A DNA stretch of 64,000 nt, taken from contig OZ020519.1 in assembly GCA_963971425.1 (NCBI GenBank), positions 17,691,397 to 17,755,396 of the forward strand, in the 5' to 3' direction. The DNA is from Bryoerythrophyllum caledonicum (taxonomy: Eukaryota > Streptophyta > Bryopsida > Pottiales > Pottiaceae). Of the stretch, positions 24,325 through 34,719 are shown one piece after another. Numbering within the stretch: the stretch's first letter is position 1; each line of letters opens with the position of its first letter. Below the pieces are notes generated by a model, which worked only from the letters and a program-made list of their open reading frames with translations, ran no database searches and was not told the DNA's origin. The position numbers were made by a program, and so were the translations under genes.

Positions 24325-26751
24325 TCAAATATCATTGCATCCATTGTCAGCACTACCAATGGGTTCTTCTATCTCTGGAGCTTCCGCACTACCAATGGGT
24401 TCTTCTGTCTCTGGAGCTTCGGCAGGTGCATATCTATTGCCATGTCGAGTACGTCCTTCTCGCCACGCTTCACATGCTTCTCGTGCCCTAGACGCATACC
24501 AAACATCGCGCCTACGAGACTTTGAGGCAATGATTCTTGGGTCAGGCAATGTTTGCTCAGCTTCAAGTATTCGTTTTTGCAACTTTGCCGCATATATGTG
24601 TTGTATATTCCTATACCAAAACTCATACTGTTGTACAATGACACTAGTCCTGGCTACATGTCTCTCCATGTTGTCCATGGTACTGGCTAGATGCCTTTGC
24701 TGCAAGGTGGGATTTCTCCATCCCTTGACAGTTCCAAACAGACAAACTCCCATATTTTCCAACGAACCAGGGTCAATGCTTCACTAGTACATGCTGCAAT
24801 CATTGGGAGCACAAATAGAAACGTTATTGAAGGGTTAGCTTTACTAAATGTATGTCTATAATAAAAGCTTTCTTTAACCATTTGTACAGATATTTCAAGC
24901 TATATGCTACAACAACAACCATAACTTAAGCTTGGGTCATAGTGATGACTTACAATGTAATGTGTCACGTGACCCTCACCATGGGCAGCAACGAAAGCCC
25001 TTCCGAAAGCCTCAATCAACACTCTACAACTCTTCCTCTGCTCATCTGTTAGAACAAGCCCTGTGAAGTATGGTTGCAATGCCTCAAGGGTCTCCCACAC
25101 TCGTCTGCGCTTCACCCTTGCATGGCCGTTTTCTAGGTTATTTGATTCTGAAGCAAGCACGTCCTTCCAAACCCGGTCATTTCCGGCCCATGAACTTGGT
25201 CCAAACAATTTGCTTGCCAAAACTCCGCCAATGCTCGGCTTTTGGACCACATTCCCTATTTTTCCAGATAGTTGCGGGTCTTGCTTTAGCACACAATTGG
25301 ATCCCTCTACACCAATTGCAGACATAGTTTTCTCCATCGCATCAATTGCAGCCAATTTCCTCTCTCCATCTTGCATGTTCGAGACGAACATGAAGTGAAG
25401 ATGCAGAACTTTCTCCGCAATACAAACCAGTGCATGCAAAGTACATACATGTGTCGTGCTCAAGGGAATTGGCAAAATCGGTTTCCATCGAGGATGTGTG
25501 TCGATGTCACACGGTGCACCTTGAATGCTTGTTGCAAACAAACCTCCTTCCTAGGATCCTTTTCCGCGAGAGGAGGTTGCCCGCTCTGCTTTAGCCTCCG
25601 TGCACGTCCTTAAACGTTCATGCTTTTGCTCGCAATATATGCAATTCATCTTGCATGACGGTCCATGTTGTAGCCCATACATACACTTGATCGTCTTCAT
25701 ATCTGCACTTAGATGCCACTCAATTGGAAAACTCCCATAACTTCGTACTTCTAGTTGTTCCCCATTGGATTGTGCTGTAATAACATCTGGAAACCTTGTT
25801 TGTTGAAACACCCATTGCAAGATATCATACGATTCTTTCTCCACTTGAAAGCAATCTATTGGCCAAATTTCTTGCTCAGATTGCACCGAAAAATATCTCT
25901 CATCATTTTTCTAAATCTCTGGATCTAGAGCTCGATTCATGAGTGTGAGACTCACTCGCTCAAACTTCTTTCCATGAAGCACTTCCGCCTCGTCCAACTT
26001 CAGCACAAATATAAGCGGTCCATTCTTGCACTCTGATATGAAGAAAAGTTAATGGGAAACACTAAGCATCAAAGACAGTTACAAGGCCCTCCTGCAGCAA
26101 ATTAAATCATATAAGAAATTAGATTTTGAGGCTCACCTTCAACTGTGATGTCATAGAACAACACCATTGATCGTTGAACGACTTTAATATCAGCAAAGAG
26201 GTTATTTTTGTCGTTGAGAATAACCTCCTTTGACTTTCTAACCACCTTCTTACCGACCCTTACTTCTGGAATGATTCGACGCCCATCTATGTGGTAATAC
26301 TCTCCAATGAACTGCGGGAGCTTACTATTCATATTCCTTCGCAATTCTGCCACTTTTTTACTGGACGGCAAGAGACCTCGCTTCATCTCAAGTGCTACAG
26401 ATGTCACTCAATGCTTAATAACCTTGCACACTGCATGGTATCCTCTATGTGTTACATTATTGCCATCACACACTCCCAATATTACTTCCTCTATCAACTC
26501 CCTTTGAATCTTCTTAAAAGCAGTCTACGTCGCTACCGCATTTGCTTGACTCATCCTCGTTTGCTCTCCTAACCTCAAAGCCTCACCTGCGGACAAAACA
26601 CTTGCAATAGCACGTGCTGTAGCAGTCTGAGAATCTCTTGCCCCAAACAATCTTTTCCTCTCCCCGTGTGCTTTGTTCCATCGCTGCAACTGACTGACTA
26701 GTCGAGGTTGAATCTGTGCTTGCAATATAGTCCGACGTCGTTTAGCATTCC
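24325..26751 (-). pseudogene. Transposase-like protein, spliced, decayed
   Basis: Three exons on the minus strand: 26751-26137, 26032-24954 and 24793-24325. Junctions keep frame (VEG donor GTGAGC to ECKNGPLIF; HVTHYI donor GTAAGT to HVLVKH). Exon 1 starts NAKRRRTILQAQIQPRL and contains CDGNNVTHRGYHAV and DGRRIIPEVRVGKKVV. Exon 2 contains FVLKLDEAEVLHGKKFERVS, WPIDCFQVEKESY, EWHLSADMKTIKC, a CKMNCIYCEQ motif and STTHVCTLHALV. Exon 3 contains YGSLSVWNCQGMEKSHLAA and YEFWYRNIQH. Asp in LKLDE, Asp in LSAD (about 97 residues later) and Glu in GMEKSH are candidate DDE residues; this is inference. Stops: two in exon 1, two in exon 2, one in exon 3, plus a frameshift near 24655. The superfamily is not named with confidence. 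It is the best candidate for the mover of the 24.4-kb element. Confidence 0.6.
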
Positions 26752-27624
26752 CTGATCATGCCATGCACGTTGTAAAACCCAATTCAGATCGATAGATTAC
26801 AAGAAAATGAGAAGGAAAGGAAATTGACAAGAATGAAGGGGGCCTCTCAAGCACAATTTATGACCAGGCCATTTGAACCACAACCCCCTCAAGCACAACA
26901 GGGAGGGCTCTCATTGCACCGCACGCACCAAGCTCATCTAAGCACAACCCGACACAAGGCCAAGGCAATGGCACCGCTAAGAAAACACAATCACCATTGA
27001 ATTTAGCATAGACTTTAGCACATGATCCAACATTTTATTAGGCATTGCATTGCGCAAAGGTAATCAAAAGCATCAGGCCTTTTTTTTTGGTTTCAGAGTT
27101 TTAGCCAGATTTGGCCAGAGTGGCGACACAAACTTTTTGACGACGGCAAGTTTGGCGACACAAAGTTTCTCTCAAAACCATACAAAACCAAATTTTCTCT
27201 ATAAATATCCATTTTGGAGAATCCATCTCTATAAACATAGAATTGTACATCCTTTTTGGCGACAAGTTGGAGTTCATTAGTAGCAATATGGCGATATGCC
27301 AACGGCCATCAATGAAGTTTTGGCAATATAAAATCTTAAGATTTCCCAATTTTTCGGGAATATTCTATTTTTGGAAATAAAATTTCGCTTTTTGGCCTCA
27401 GGTCGCCAAAAAAAAAAGGCCTGAAAAGCATGCATTCAGCAAAGACAAACAAAAGCATGCATGGACCAGCTGTATATTTCTATTACGATTTGTATCCAGC
27501 TGTACTAGTGTTACAGGCCATGAATGTGCATTCCACAGTACAATACTAGCACAGACGAGCCAATTCTCGTTGAGGATGAATTCAGCATAGATCTGCTTCA
27601 ATATCGGCACAGAAGATGAGCCGC
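26752..27624. other. Intron or spacer between the coiled-coil exon and the transposase exons
   Basis: No coding sequence is supported. A splice acceptor (GATCAG, about 26752-26757 on the minus strand) opens the next exon. A complete hAT-type MITE occupies 27074-27423. Confidence 0.4.
27074..27423. mobile_element. Non-autonomous hAT-type element (350 bp) with perfect 8-bp target duplication
   Basis: Ends are CAGGCCTTTTTTTTTGG and its inverse CCAAAAAAAAAAGGCCTG. The flanks are identical 8-mers, AAAAGCAT at 27066-27073 and 27424-27431. An 8-bp duplication with CAGG...CCTG ends is the hAT hallmark. The interior has no coding capacity. The perfect duplication suggests a fairly recent insertion into the 24.4-kb element. 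Confidence 0.9.
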
Positions 27625-28296
27625 CTAAGAACCTGGTGCAAGTTCATCTACGTTCTTCATGCTGGAGGTGTGCACACGCTTTCGGAGTCCCCTTGGAGTT
27701 TCCACCATGTATTTTACATTTGCTTGTAGCTCCATATACGATGCCCTAGATCTTGACAATTCAGTCTCCAAAGAAATTATTGTCCCTTGGCTTTTTTGAG
27801 CTGCTGCGGCAAGTGACATCCTCAATGCTTCACATATAGCTTCTAAATTTCCCACTTCGCTTTGCAATCGCACACGCTCCTTTACAAGCTCAGTTGTGGT
27901 GTTTGACAAATTGTCAACTACACCGCGATGGACCTCATATTCTTGCCGAAGATGTCGCATGTCTTCTTCGTATCCTCGAACCATCGACTGCAAGCTCATC
28001 GCTGCACTGTTCAAGCGCTTTGTGTATCCCGACATACCCCGCTCGCCGCGGCACAAAAAATCCAAATATTCTTTTGTTGTCCTAAAGCACGGAGGAGAAT
28101 TCGTAGCTGGATCCACTGGATATAAGCCCCCGTCAACCCAAAGGTCAATGTGAGTTTCACCATTTGCCCTCCTTGTTGCAAAGCTTGCACGACTACTTTG
28201 ATCATCTAAGAGCACACCTCTCTTGATAACTGGAGCATACCTAGAGCTCAACCTCACATTGGGAATATAAGTATTTGTAACGTCCCTCAGTGCCAT
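27625..28296 (-). CDS. Coiled-coil protein of 223 residues, possible first exon of the transposase-like gene
   Basis: Minus-strand ORF, start at the ATG at 28296 (MALRDVTNTYIPNVRLSSRY), which fits better than an earlier in-frame Met because the extension is Phe-rich and short. The N-terminal 90 residues contain HIDLWVDGGLYPVDPA and EYLDFLCRGERGMSGYTK. Residues about 95-200 form a long coiled coil rich in Glu, Leu, Ser and Arg (EEDMRHLRQEYEVHRGVVDN, KERVRLQSEVGNLEA). The end is a basic segment RGLRKRVHT then DELAPGS. It is the only undamaged frame among the element's genes. It lies about 600 bp inside the right inverted end. No family is recognised. It may be separate or spliced to 26751. Confidence 0.55.
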   Translation of the reverse strand: MALRDVTNTYIPNVRLSSRYAPVIKRGVLLDDQSSRASFATRRANGETHIDLWVDGGLYPVDPATNSPPCFRTTKEYLDFLCRGERGMSGYTKRLNSAAMSLQSMVRGYEEDMRHLRQEYEVHRGVVDNLSNTTTELVKERVRLQSEVGNLEAICEALRMSLAAAAQKSQGTIISLETELSRSRASYMELQANVKYMVETPRGLRKRVHTSSMKNVDELAPGS

Positions 28297-28896
28297 GTTG
28301 AAAGGACGTAAAAAAAAGGATGAGGCTAGTTTCATTAGAGAATGAGGCTAGGACACATAATACCATGTAAAATCTCACACGACTTTTCAAAGTGACTGTT
28401 GTAGCAAAATTCAGAGAGATAACTGAGAAAGACTTGGCCCATGTTGGACATGCCACATGCCACACCTCACAAGGCTTCCCGCCATTTTAATTATCTCCTT
28501 CCCGCCCTCCTACGCCTTGTTGGCATATTATACTAATAGTTACCTAGTACACAGATGCCTAATTGACATATTTAATTAACTTTCACTTAGTACAGTAGCT
28601 TGACTTTGAAGTTAAAAATTGTTTTTGGGAAGTACAGCTCATGAGCGTCTGATTATATTATTTTGAGGAAGGACACCCTAACACCCTACAGACGAATAAA
28701 ATAGAGTTAGTTGATTGCTGCCACGATGGCCAAAATTGCCAATATGGCTCTGATCTGTGCGCCACACGATGTACATCCATGTACATGCATGTGGTACATC
28801 ACGCTTGCTCATGATGGCAGTGACTCTGCCCGCAGCCTCGTAATTGCTGCCCATGCATCAACAATACCAAATATGACCTGCCCAAATCACCCTTGC
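28297..28896. other. Right subterminal region of the insertion
   Basis: No gene. The last 200 bases contain inverted and direct words such as GTACATCCATGTACATGCATG and GCTGCCCATGCATC, comparable in style but not alignable with the left subterminal region. Confidence 0.3.
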
Positions 28897-28930
28897 AGGG
28901 CCTTTTGGAGACCCCAAAAAGTTTCTAATG
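28897..28930 (-). repeat. Right terminal inverted repeat of the 24.4-kb insertion
   Basis: Reverse complement begins CATTAGAAACTTTTTGGGG and continues TCTCCAAAAGGCCCT, pairing with 4569-4602. Confidence 0.75.
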
Positions 28931-30820
28931 CTTGTATTGCCAGATGAAGATTGGTACCAAAATCTTACTTCCCATAAAGGTTCATTCTTAGACTCTCACA
29001 TTATATATCTATTCCCAGCAGAGACCATAACCTACTTTGAACCAAGCATACCAGGAGAACTAAACAAAAAACCCAGAACAAAAAAATCCACATTACAAAT
29101 AATATGCGTACATCATCAAAACAACACAATAGGCACCAAAATAAATATAGAACATTTAAAATCACTAACCAATACCCTCAACATAACACAAATATATGCC
29201 AACCTAGCTCCATCAACACCCACACCTATCACGGTTAATCGTCACAAATAATGGTCCAAAGCCAAATACCCAAATTCAATTACAATACCTCCAACTATTT
29301 CAACACCACTTCCATCCTACAATACAAACCTACCACTTAAATTTAACCCAGAATATAGCTACTACACGGACGGATCATAAAAAGAACCTGAAGAAGTAAG
29401 GCCAAGACACTGGCACAGAGAAAAAGCCGGCTTTGGCATATAGAATGCACCAAAAGACATCAAAATAGCCAAAAGACTATAGGGACTTCAAAACATCATC
29501 AGAGCCGAAATGATGGCTGTCCATAAAACACTACGCATTCTAAATGCTAAATATCTAGATGAGCCCGCATACATATTTACAGACTGCATCAATGTATTCT
29601 ACCTCCTAATCACACAAATTCAACATCCTACTATGCACAATGGCCACCCTGATAAAACTATCTTAGCATCAATGGTACAAATGCTACAAGCAAGAACCCA
29701 ACCCATATGATTACACAAAGTTAGAGCTCATGTGAACATCGATGGGAATGAAAAAGCAGATGAACTAGCAAAAAATGGTAGAGAAAGAGCACATAGAGAA
29801 GCCAGAGAACCATTCGAACATGCCCACCCCACACCTTACTATTATCAAAGGAAAGAGTGGCCATCTATGGATGACACCCCAGACAAAAGCCCCATTAGAT
29901 TCCTACCAAAATACCTTAAAAGATATGATTTAGACAACAACTTAACAGAACTTGCTAGAAATTTTCCAAACATAGAAAAGTGGACAGGAAACAAAAACAT
30001 TGACAAGGAACTTTCCAATGAATTTTGGTCAAACCCTCTTATCACATACTCACAAAAAACTTGTCTCATAAAATTTAGAACATGTCAATGTATAGGAAAT
30101 GCTCGAAAACAACTATTCTTCGGACGAGAAAGATTCCCCTCCATTACATGTCCCATCTGCAACTCCACCAAACCAGACACGTGGTTGCAAGTATTACTTA
30201 AATGTCAACAACCACACATCCACGCACTAATTGTCAAGAGACATGACAAAGCAGTATGGGAAATTAGAAAATTATTTGTATCTTCTAGCAAATCTACGTG
30301 TCTCATCTATATGAACGTTGGCACCTTTCACAACAACCCACCGGAAAACACTGTCCCTCAATGGCTACTACCATGTACATGCAACACTCAGAGATGCCAA
30401 TGCAACGCCAGATTTAAACTAGACTTACTATGCATCCGAGGCGTGCCACACAATCATCCTCCACTAATAACCCCAAACCCAATTTTCACCATACAATTCA
30501 TAGAATTCACATATTGCAATGACCGGTTCCCCCCGGGAAAAATAACATACAAAACCAACAAATATCAGCCTCTTCTCGATGAAATTAGCTCAATAGGATG
30601 GAAAGTGGACCCATTAATTGTAATCACGGCCGGAGCCAGAGCCACCACGCATATTCCCTCCATGGAATCACTCGAATCCACATTTAAAATCTCAAAGACC
30701 TCCATTAAAAATACCTTCAAAAACTTTAACACCATTGCTATCCAACATGCTATGTCTATCCTCCTACACAAACGGAGACTTGAAAACAATCAACCAATGT
30801 CTGACCCACATACCTCTTAG
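28931..30820 (+). pseudogene. LINE C-terminal part with RNase H domain
   Basis: This resumes the LINE frame broken at 4568. It begins LVLPDEDWYQN, which would complete the methyltransferase-like fold, followed by a linker. RNase H motifs follow in one frame: YYTDGS (about 29360-29377), RAEMMAV (about 29501), FTDCINV (about 29576) and RAHVNIDGNEKADELAKNG (about 29724-29779). RNase H removes the RNA strand during reverse transcription. Stops at 29249-29251, 29378-29380, 29441-29443, 29480-29482 and 29708-29710 break the frame, but the last 362 codons are open. That tail contains a Cys cluster (CPICNSTKPDTWLQVLLKC) of the zinc-knuckle type seen near the C-terminus of many LINE proteins, and a CTCNTQRCQC patch. 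Confidence 0.88.
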
Positions 30821-31026
30821 ACTTATCTAAATTGCCATGTTTGTTTTTCCAAAATACCAGTTTTCTCCTTTTCTTTGTTACTATAGTGTATACCCTTGAA
30901 AGGGAGAAGTAGTTCCACCCTGCTAAACCTTTGTCCAGTGGGCATTGTTTTAGTAAGTGGTACGAACAGACACTCTATTCACGCCGGCCTCCTTTCAGAG
31001 ACCGGAGTTCTTCTTCTTCTTCAACA
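30821..31026 (+). mobile_element. LINE 3' UTR ending in a TTC microsatellite
   Basis: This follows the LINE stop codon and ends in TTCTTCTTCTTCTTC at about 31010-31025. About 115 bp of it (GTCCAGTGGGCATTG, ACACTCTATTCACGCC, AGACCGGAGTTC) is repeated at 46140-46250 with the same TTC tail. Recurrence of a 3' end with a simple-repeat tail marks it as the LINE terminus. Confidence 0.65.
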
Positions 31027-31034
31027 AGTATCAG

Positions 31035-31659
31035 TCATTCGAACCCACTACAGGTACTCACAGTCGGCAAAGAGACCCTGTCCTCTCCCGGCGTTGACAT
31101 TGCTGCCAGCATGAAGGTTGTGAATCTACAAAACCTAGCTGCATTCGCAGGAATCCAGTCGTTAAAATTGAAACAAATGATGATTAAAAGATTATTTCAG
31201 CCAGACTCGCTCCACTACCTTTTTGCCGCGCCATCACTGGATATATATTTCTATTTTTATTATATTCACTGAATTGTGCCTCCATGGCTTCTGCAAATCA
31301 GGAGACATGGTTGGCATTTGCAGGCACGCTGTGCTTCTCCAATCACTTCTGGCGCTCAGCACCAACTTGGACCTGGAAACTGGAAAATGTAGGACAGAAA
31401 TTTCGGCAAATGGTTGACTAGTGTTGACTCCCAGCCTGTAAATATAATCACAAGAATTTCATGGAGAAATAATCCAAAGGTGTGAGGTGCTTGGTAAGGT
31501 TGAATACATTGTTCGTATTCTACAGAGTGAAATACGTGCCCGTATATACGGTTCTCCACCGACGACGCTTATGGGTTACCGCAACCATCGGCATCGGCGC
31601 TATCGACTTCCACGGCGTCGGGGCTCGAGATCGATCGACAAGCGTCTACGACCTGCAAA
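31035..31659 (+). promoter_or_regulatory. Peroxidase A upstream region (duplicated)
   Basis: Shared with the upstream regions of peroxidase B (39840-40760) and C (50320-51400, inverted), for example CATTGCTGCCAGCATGAAGG and GAGACATGGTTGGCATTTG. It starts where the LINE tail stops. It lacks the MITE found in B and lacks a 200-300 bp block present in C. Confidence 0.5.
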
Positions 31660-31668
31660 TATATAAAG
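31660..31668 (+). promoter_or_regulatory. TATA box of peroxidase A
   Basis: TATATAAAG, 144 bp before the start codon, conserved at the same distance in copies B and C. Transcription should start about 30 bp downstream. Confidence 0.7.
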
Positions 31669-31803
31669 CGCAGTACCATCGTCGAACCCGTGCCAAACAC
31701 TTTCTGCAGCGTCGGTCCTTCGATCACTGCTCTACCAGCAGTTGGGTTGCGGTTTGTTTCAGCTACAGTTTTGTTGACATCGATAGATCTGCTCTGGAGC
31801 ATC

Positions 31804-33120
31804 ATGGGTCCTGCACGTGCGTTGGCATTGCTTGTGGTGGTACTGGCCTTGACACTAGTAAGCGTTGAGGTGGCCGATGCGCAGCTGACGCACAGGTTTT
31901 ACAGGAAGAGTTGCCCCAATGTCGAGAAGATCATCTACAAGGAGGTCAAGAAGGCGTTCCACAAGGACAAGACGATCGCGCCCGGACTCCTTCGCCTCAT
32001 CTTCCACGACTGCTTCGTCCGGGTGAGCAGATGCTAGTTTCTACGGGTCGTACGTCTGGTCTGGTCGGTGAGGTCGCTCCTGTTATTATCTGTAGTGTAG
32101 TTGAATCTGCGATATGAGTCTGGTCTGTTTGGTATCGTAGCTCCAGTAGTTGATATTCTGGCACCGATCAATGTGGTTGGAAGCAGCGACCAGTCTCGCG
32201 TGGATTTGAGATTTGGATATGATCTGCATGGTATCCAGGAGCTTCAGATGATCTTTCTCGCAAGTGCTGATCAATGCATGGCGTGGTTCCAGTCTAATTG
32301 AGTCTGAGGCTGGAAATCCGGTCTGTTTTGTATCCTACCTCCAGTGATTAGTGATTTCTAACTTGGGAGACGTACTGACCGGTTGCAGGGGTGCGACGCG
32401 TCCGTGCTTCTGGCGGGACCCGGCACCGAAAGGACCTCCATCACAAACGCCAACCTGCACGGTTTTGAGGTGATCGACGCGATAAAAGCTAAAGTGGAGA
32501 AGGCGTGCCCGAACACAGTCTCGTGCGCCGACATCCTGGCGTACGCGTCGCGTGACAGCGTGCGGGTGACGGGCGGGAAGAGCTGGAAGGTTCCCGCGGG
32601 CCGCCGCGACGGCAGAGTCTCGCTGGCCGCGGAAGTCGTCCAGAACCTGCCCCCAGCCACCGCCGCCGCGCAGGAACTCGTCTCCACGTTCGCGCAGAAG
32701 GGCCTCACCCCTGAGCAGATGGTCGTCCTCTCGGGCTCGCACACGCTCGGCGTAACGCACTGCGTGCAGCTCCGCGACCGCATCTTCACGGTGATCGACC
32801 CCACCGTGCCGAAACGCCTCCTGAGATCCCTCCAGAAGGTCTGCCCCACGCTCGGCACCACCACGCCGCTCGTGATGGATCGCCGCTCCGTGCACAAGTT
32901 CGACACGGCCTACTTCAAGAACATCGTCAACGGGAATGGCCTGATGACGTCCGACCAGACGCTGTTCGCGGAGCCGTCCCTGCGTCGCCACGTGCTCAAG
33001 AACCTGCGCCAGAGGACGTTCGTGCACCGGTTCGGGAAGGCGATGTTCGCCATGACCAACATCGAGCCGCTCTTGTACCCCGAAGGCGAGATCCGCAAGC
33101 GCTGCCAGTTCGTCAACTAG
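31804..33120 (+). CDS. Class III peroxidase, copy A
   Basis: Secretory haem peroxidase (donor:hydrogen peroxide oxidoreductase) acting in the cell wall or vacuole on phenolics and in oxidative signalling. Exon 1 is 31804-32022, a GT-AG intron of 366 bp follows, and exon 2 is 32389-33120; the product is 316 residues, normal for the family. Signal peptide is about 1-26 (MGPARALALLVVVLALTLVS, cut near ADA/QL). Arg64 and distal His68 lie in LRLIFHDCFVR, proximal His191 in LSGSHTLG. Eight cysteines (37, 70, 75, 113, 119, 198, 225, 312) match the four conserved disulfides. Only the first of the classical three introns is kept, splitting FVR from GCDAS. Coding GC is far above the flanks. It should be functional. 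Confidence 0.96.
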
Positions 33121-33475
33121 GTAATCTAGTGTGTTGATTTCAATAGATTTTTCCAGGTTCTTTCGATTTGGATTGCGCCTTCGACACTACTGTCTGGGAT
33201 TGTGCCATCGACAGTGCTGTCGGTGGAAGTACGTCAGGGCGTGGTTTGATCATGGTAGAAGTAGTAGTGGCAAGAGATGGTCGATCAATGCCGGTGAAGA
33301 TTGTGCTTGTCACGCTGTAAACAACAAAAGACTGAGTCTTTACGATATTTTTTCAATATATTTCAGTATTTTTCGTCAGTCTGGACATATATATTTGGGC
33401 TTTTTGTGAAAACGTGTTGAATGCGTGATTCATTTATTGCGGAGGAATCTCTACTCCATTGATTGGGTACAGTTA
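33121..33475. other. 3' flank of peroxidase A
   Basis: Includes the 3' UTR. Homologous to the flank of copy C at 48500-48860 read on the minus strand, but not to copy B beyond about 33163. Contains the CTTCGACACTACTGTCTGGG word of the downstream minisatellite. Confidence 0.5.
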
Positions 33476-33590
33476 TGGATTGCGCCTTCGACACTGTCTG
33501 GGATCATACTACCGGCAATGTCTAGGATTGCAACTTCGACAATGTCTAGGCCTAGGGTTGAACCTTCGACAGTGTCAGTGGAAGTTGCGG
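33476..33590 (+). repeat. Minisatellite, about 5 units of 21 bp
   Basis: Units alternate between CTTCGACACTGTCTGGGAT and CGGCAATGTCTAGGATTG types. The same array is about twice as long 3' of copy C at 48275-48510. Confidence 0.65.
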
Positions 33591-33804
33591 TGTGATTTTG
33601 ATCATTGTAGAAGTAATGGCAAGAGATGGTCGATCAATGTACATGAGGTTTCAGGATTCATGTGTTTGTCAGGCTGTAAACAGCATATAACTGATTCGTT
33701 ACGAATTTTTTCAGTGTTTTTTTCTTAGTCTGGACAAATTGGTTTGGTTGTTAGACGTGCCGAATGTATGATTAATAGAGGGATTTCGGCGGGTCGAGCC
33801 ATCC
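33591..33804. other. Shared flank of the peroxidase duplication
   Basis: Matches the reverse strand of about 47995-48200, including GATTAATAGAGGGATT. No gene. Confidence 0.45.
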
Positions 33805-34520
33805 TTAGCTCCTGAATTTCGTTTACAATTTTACACCTAAAACATTTCAGTACGGTTGGTCTAGTGCATTGAGTAAATCGAGTGCATAGAGTAAATCGAG
33901 CGCATTGAGTAATCTAGTGTATTTAGAAAGGGAAGAAAATCCTTTATTTTTATTTTTAAGCATAGGACAATTTAGACTATTCAAGTAACCTTGTCACAAA
34001 ATTTTATAAAGTTTTTGTGAACTAAATAATTTTTGGAAAGAGAATCCAAATGGTCAATAAGAATCATTTTACCACATCTTGTAGTAGAAAAAATAAAATG
34101 TAAAAATTATGGAGATCTCTATGTTTTATGTGGAAAAAAAGAATTTTTTTGGTACCTTGCCCGACTTTGTGTGAAAATGCTTGACTTGGGTTAATATGTT
34201 GTTTTTCACTAAAGGCAAGTATTTTTGTTTCACAATATGAGAGGAAATAATATTAATTGTTAGCATTGAAAATCTCACATTTAATAGAGTGTTCTAGAAA
34301 AAAAAATTGGAGTTGCCTGACGTGCCCGCTATCCCCATTTGAAATTCAAAACACCGTAGCTTTTGCATTGAATGTCGAATTTAGAAAAAATTGGACTTGC
34401 ACAATTTTTTTTATAATGTCCATCTACTCTAAAAGTTTCAAAAAAGAATTTTATAAATTGTCACCATTGGAACTGCTGAAACCTACAATAGTCCCTTGAG
34501 GGACTCCTGGGCCTTTAGGA
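33805..34520 (+). mobile_element. TTAA-family repeat, copy 1 (degenerate)
   Basis: Collinear with the better copies at 37709-38657 and 44717-45645 (ACACCTAAAACA..., GACTTGGGTTAATATG, GAAAATCTCACAT, CGTGCCCGCTATCCCC, AGTCCCTTGAGGGACTCC). Ends are decayed, and the right end reads CTGGGCCTTTAGGATTTAAA. Peroxidase C carries the equivalent copy, so the insertion predates that duplication. Confidence 0.6.
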
Positions 34521-34719
34521 TTTAAAGGGTGGATGTATTGATAGTGTGGATGAAATTTTTTGGTTTGAGAACATAATTTATGTTGAAACCTTTTGCATTA
34601 GCTCCCTGCCACAACTTCACAATTTTAGCCACGTTTGCACGAATTTGTTTAGAACCTTGAGTTTGCCATTGTCCGTGCATATTTACTTTACACATATCTA
34701 CATTAAATTTGTATCACTA

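Larger units (their letters stand above)
4569..28930. mobile_element. 24.4-kb insertion with terminal inverted repeats, candidate giant DNA transposon
   Basis: This segment splits the LINE. Its ends are inverted copies of each other: both begin CATTAGA, followed by TTGGGGTCT and AAAGGCCCT at the same spacing, and 27 of the first 34 positions match. Deleting it joins LINE codon TAT (4566-4568) to CTT (28931-28933) in frame. No convincing target-site duplication is visible. Cargo comprises an unknown pseudogene (5002-6225), three paralogs of a coiled-coil/Cys-cluster protein, and a spliced transposase-like gene near the right end. Whether all 24 kb moved as one unit or grew by later nested insertions cannot be decided here. 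The superfamily is not identified. Confidence 0.7.

Noticed and set aside
24687-24881. Small independent ORF just upstream of the last transposase exon
   Set aside because: It is a shadow in another frame across an intron and exon of the transposase-like gene.
28711-28947. 78-codon ORF at the right end of the insertion
   Set aside because: It spans the terminal inverted repeat and the LINE junction in a frame different from the LINE protein; coincidence.
32335-33027. Long ORFs on the opposite strand of the peroxidase genes (230, 182 and 284 codons)
   Set aside because: They are antisense shadows of a GC-rich exon, and the sense strand encodes a complete peroxidase with all catalytic residues.
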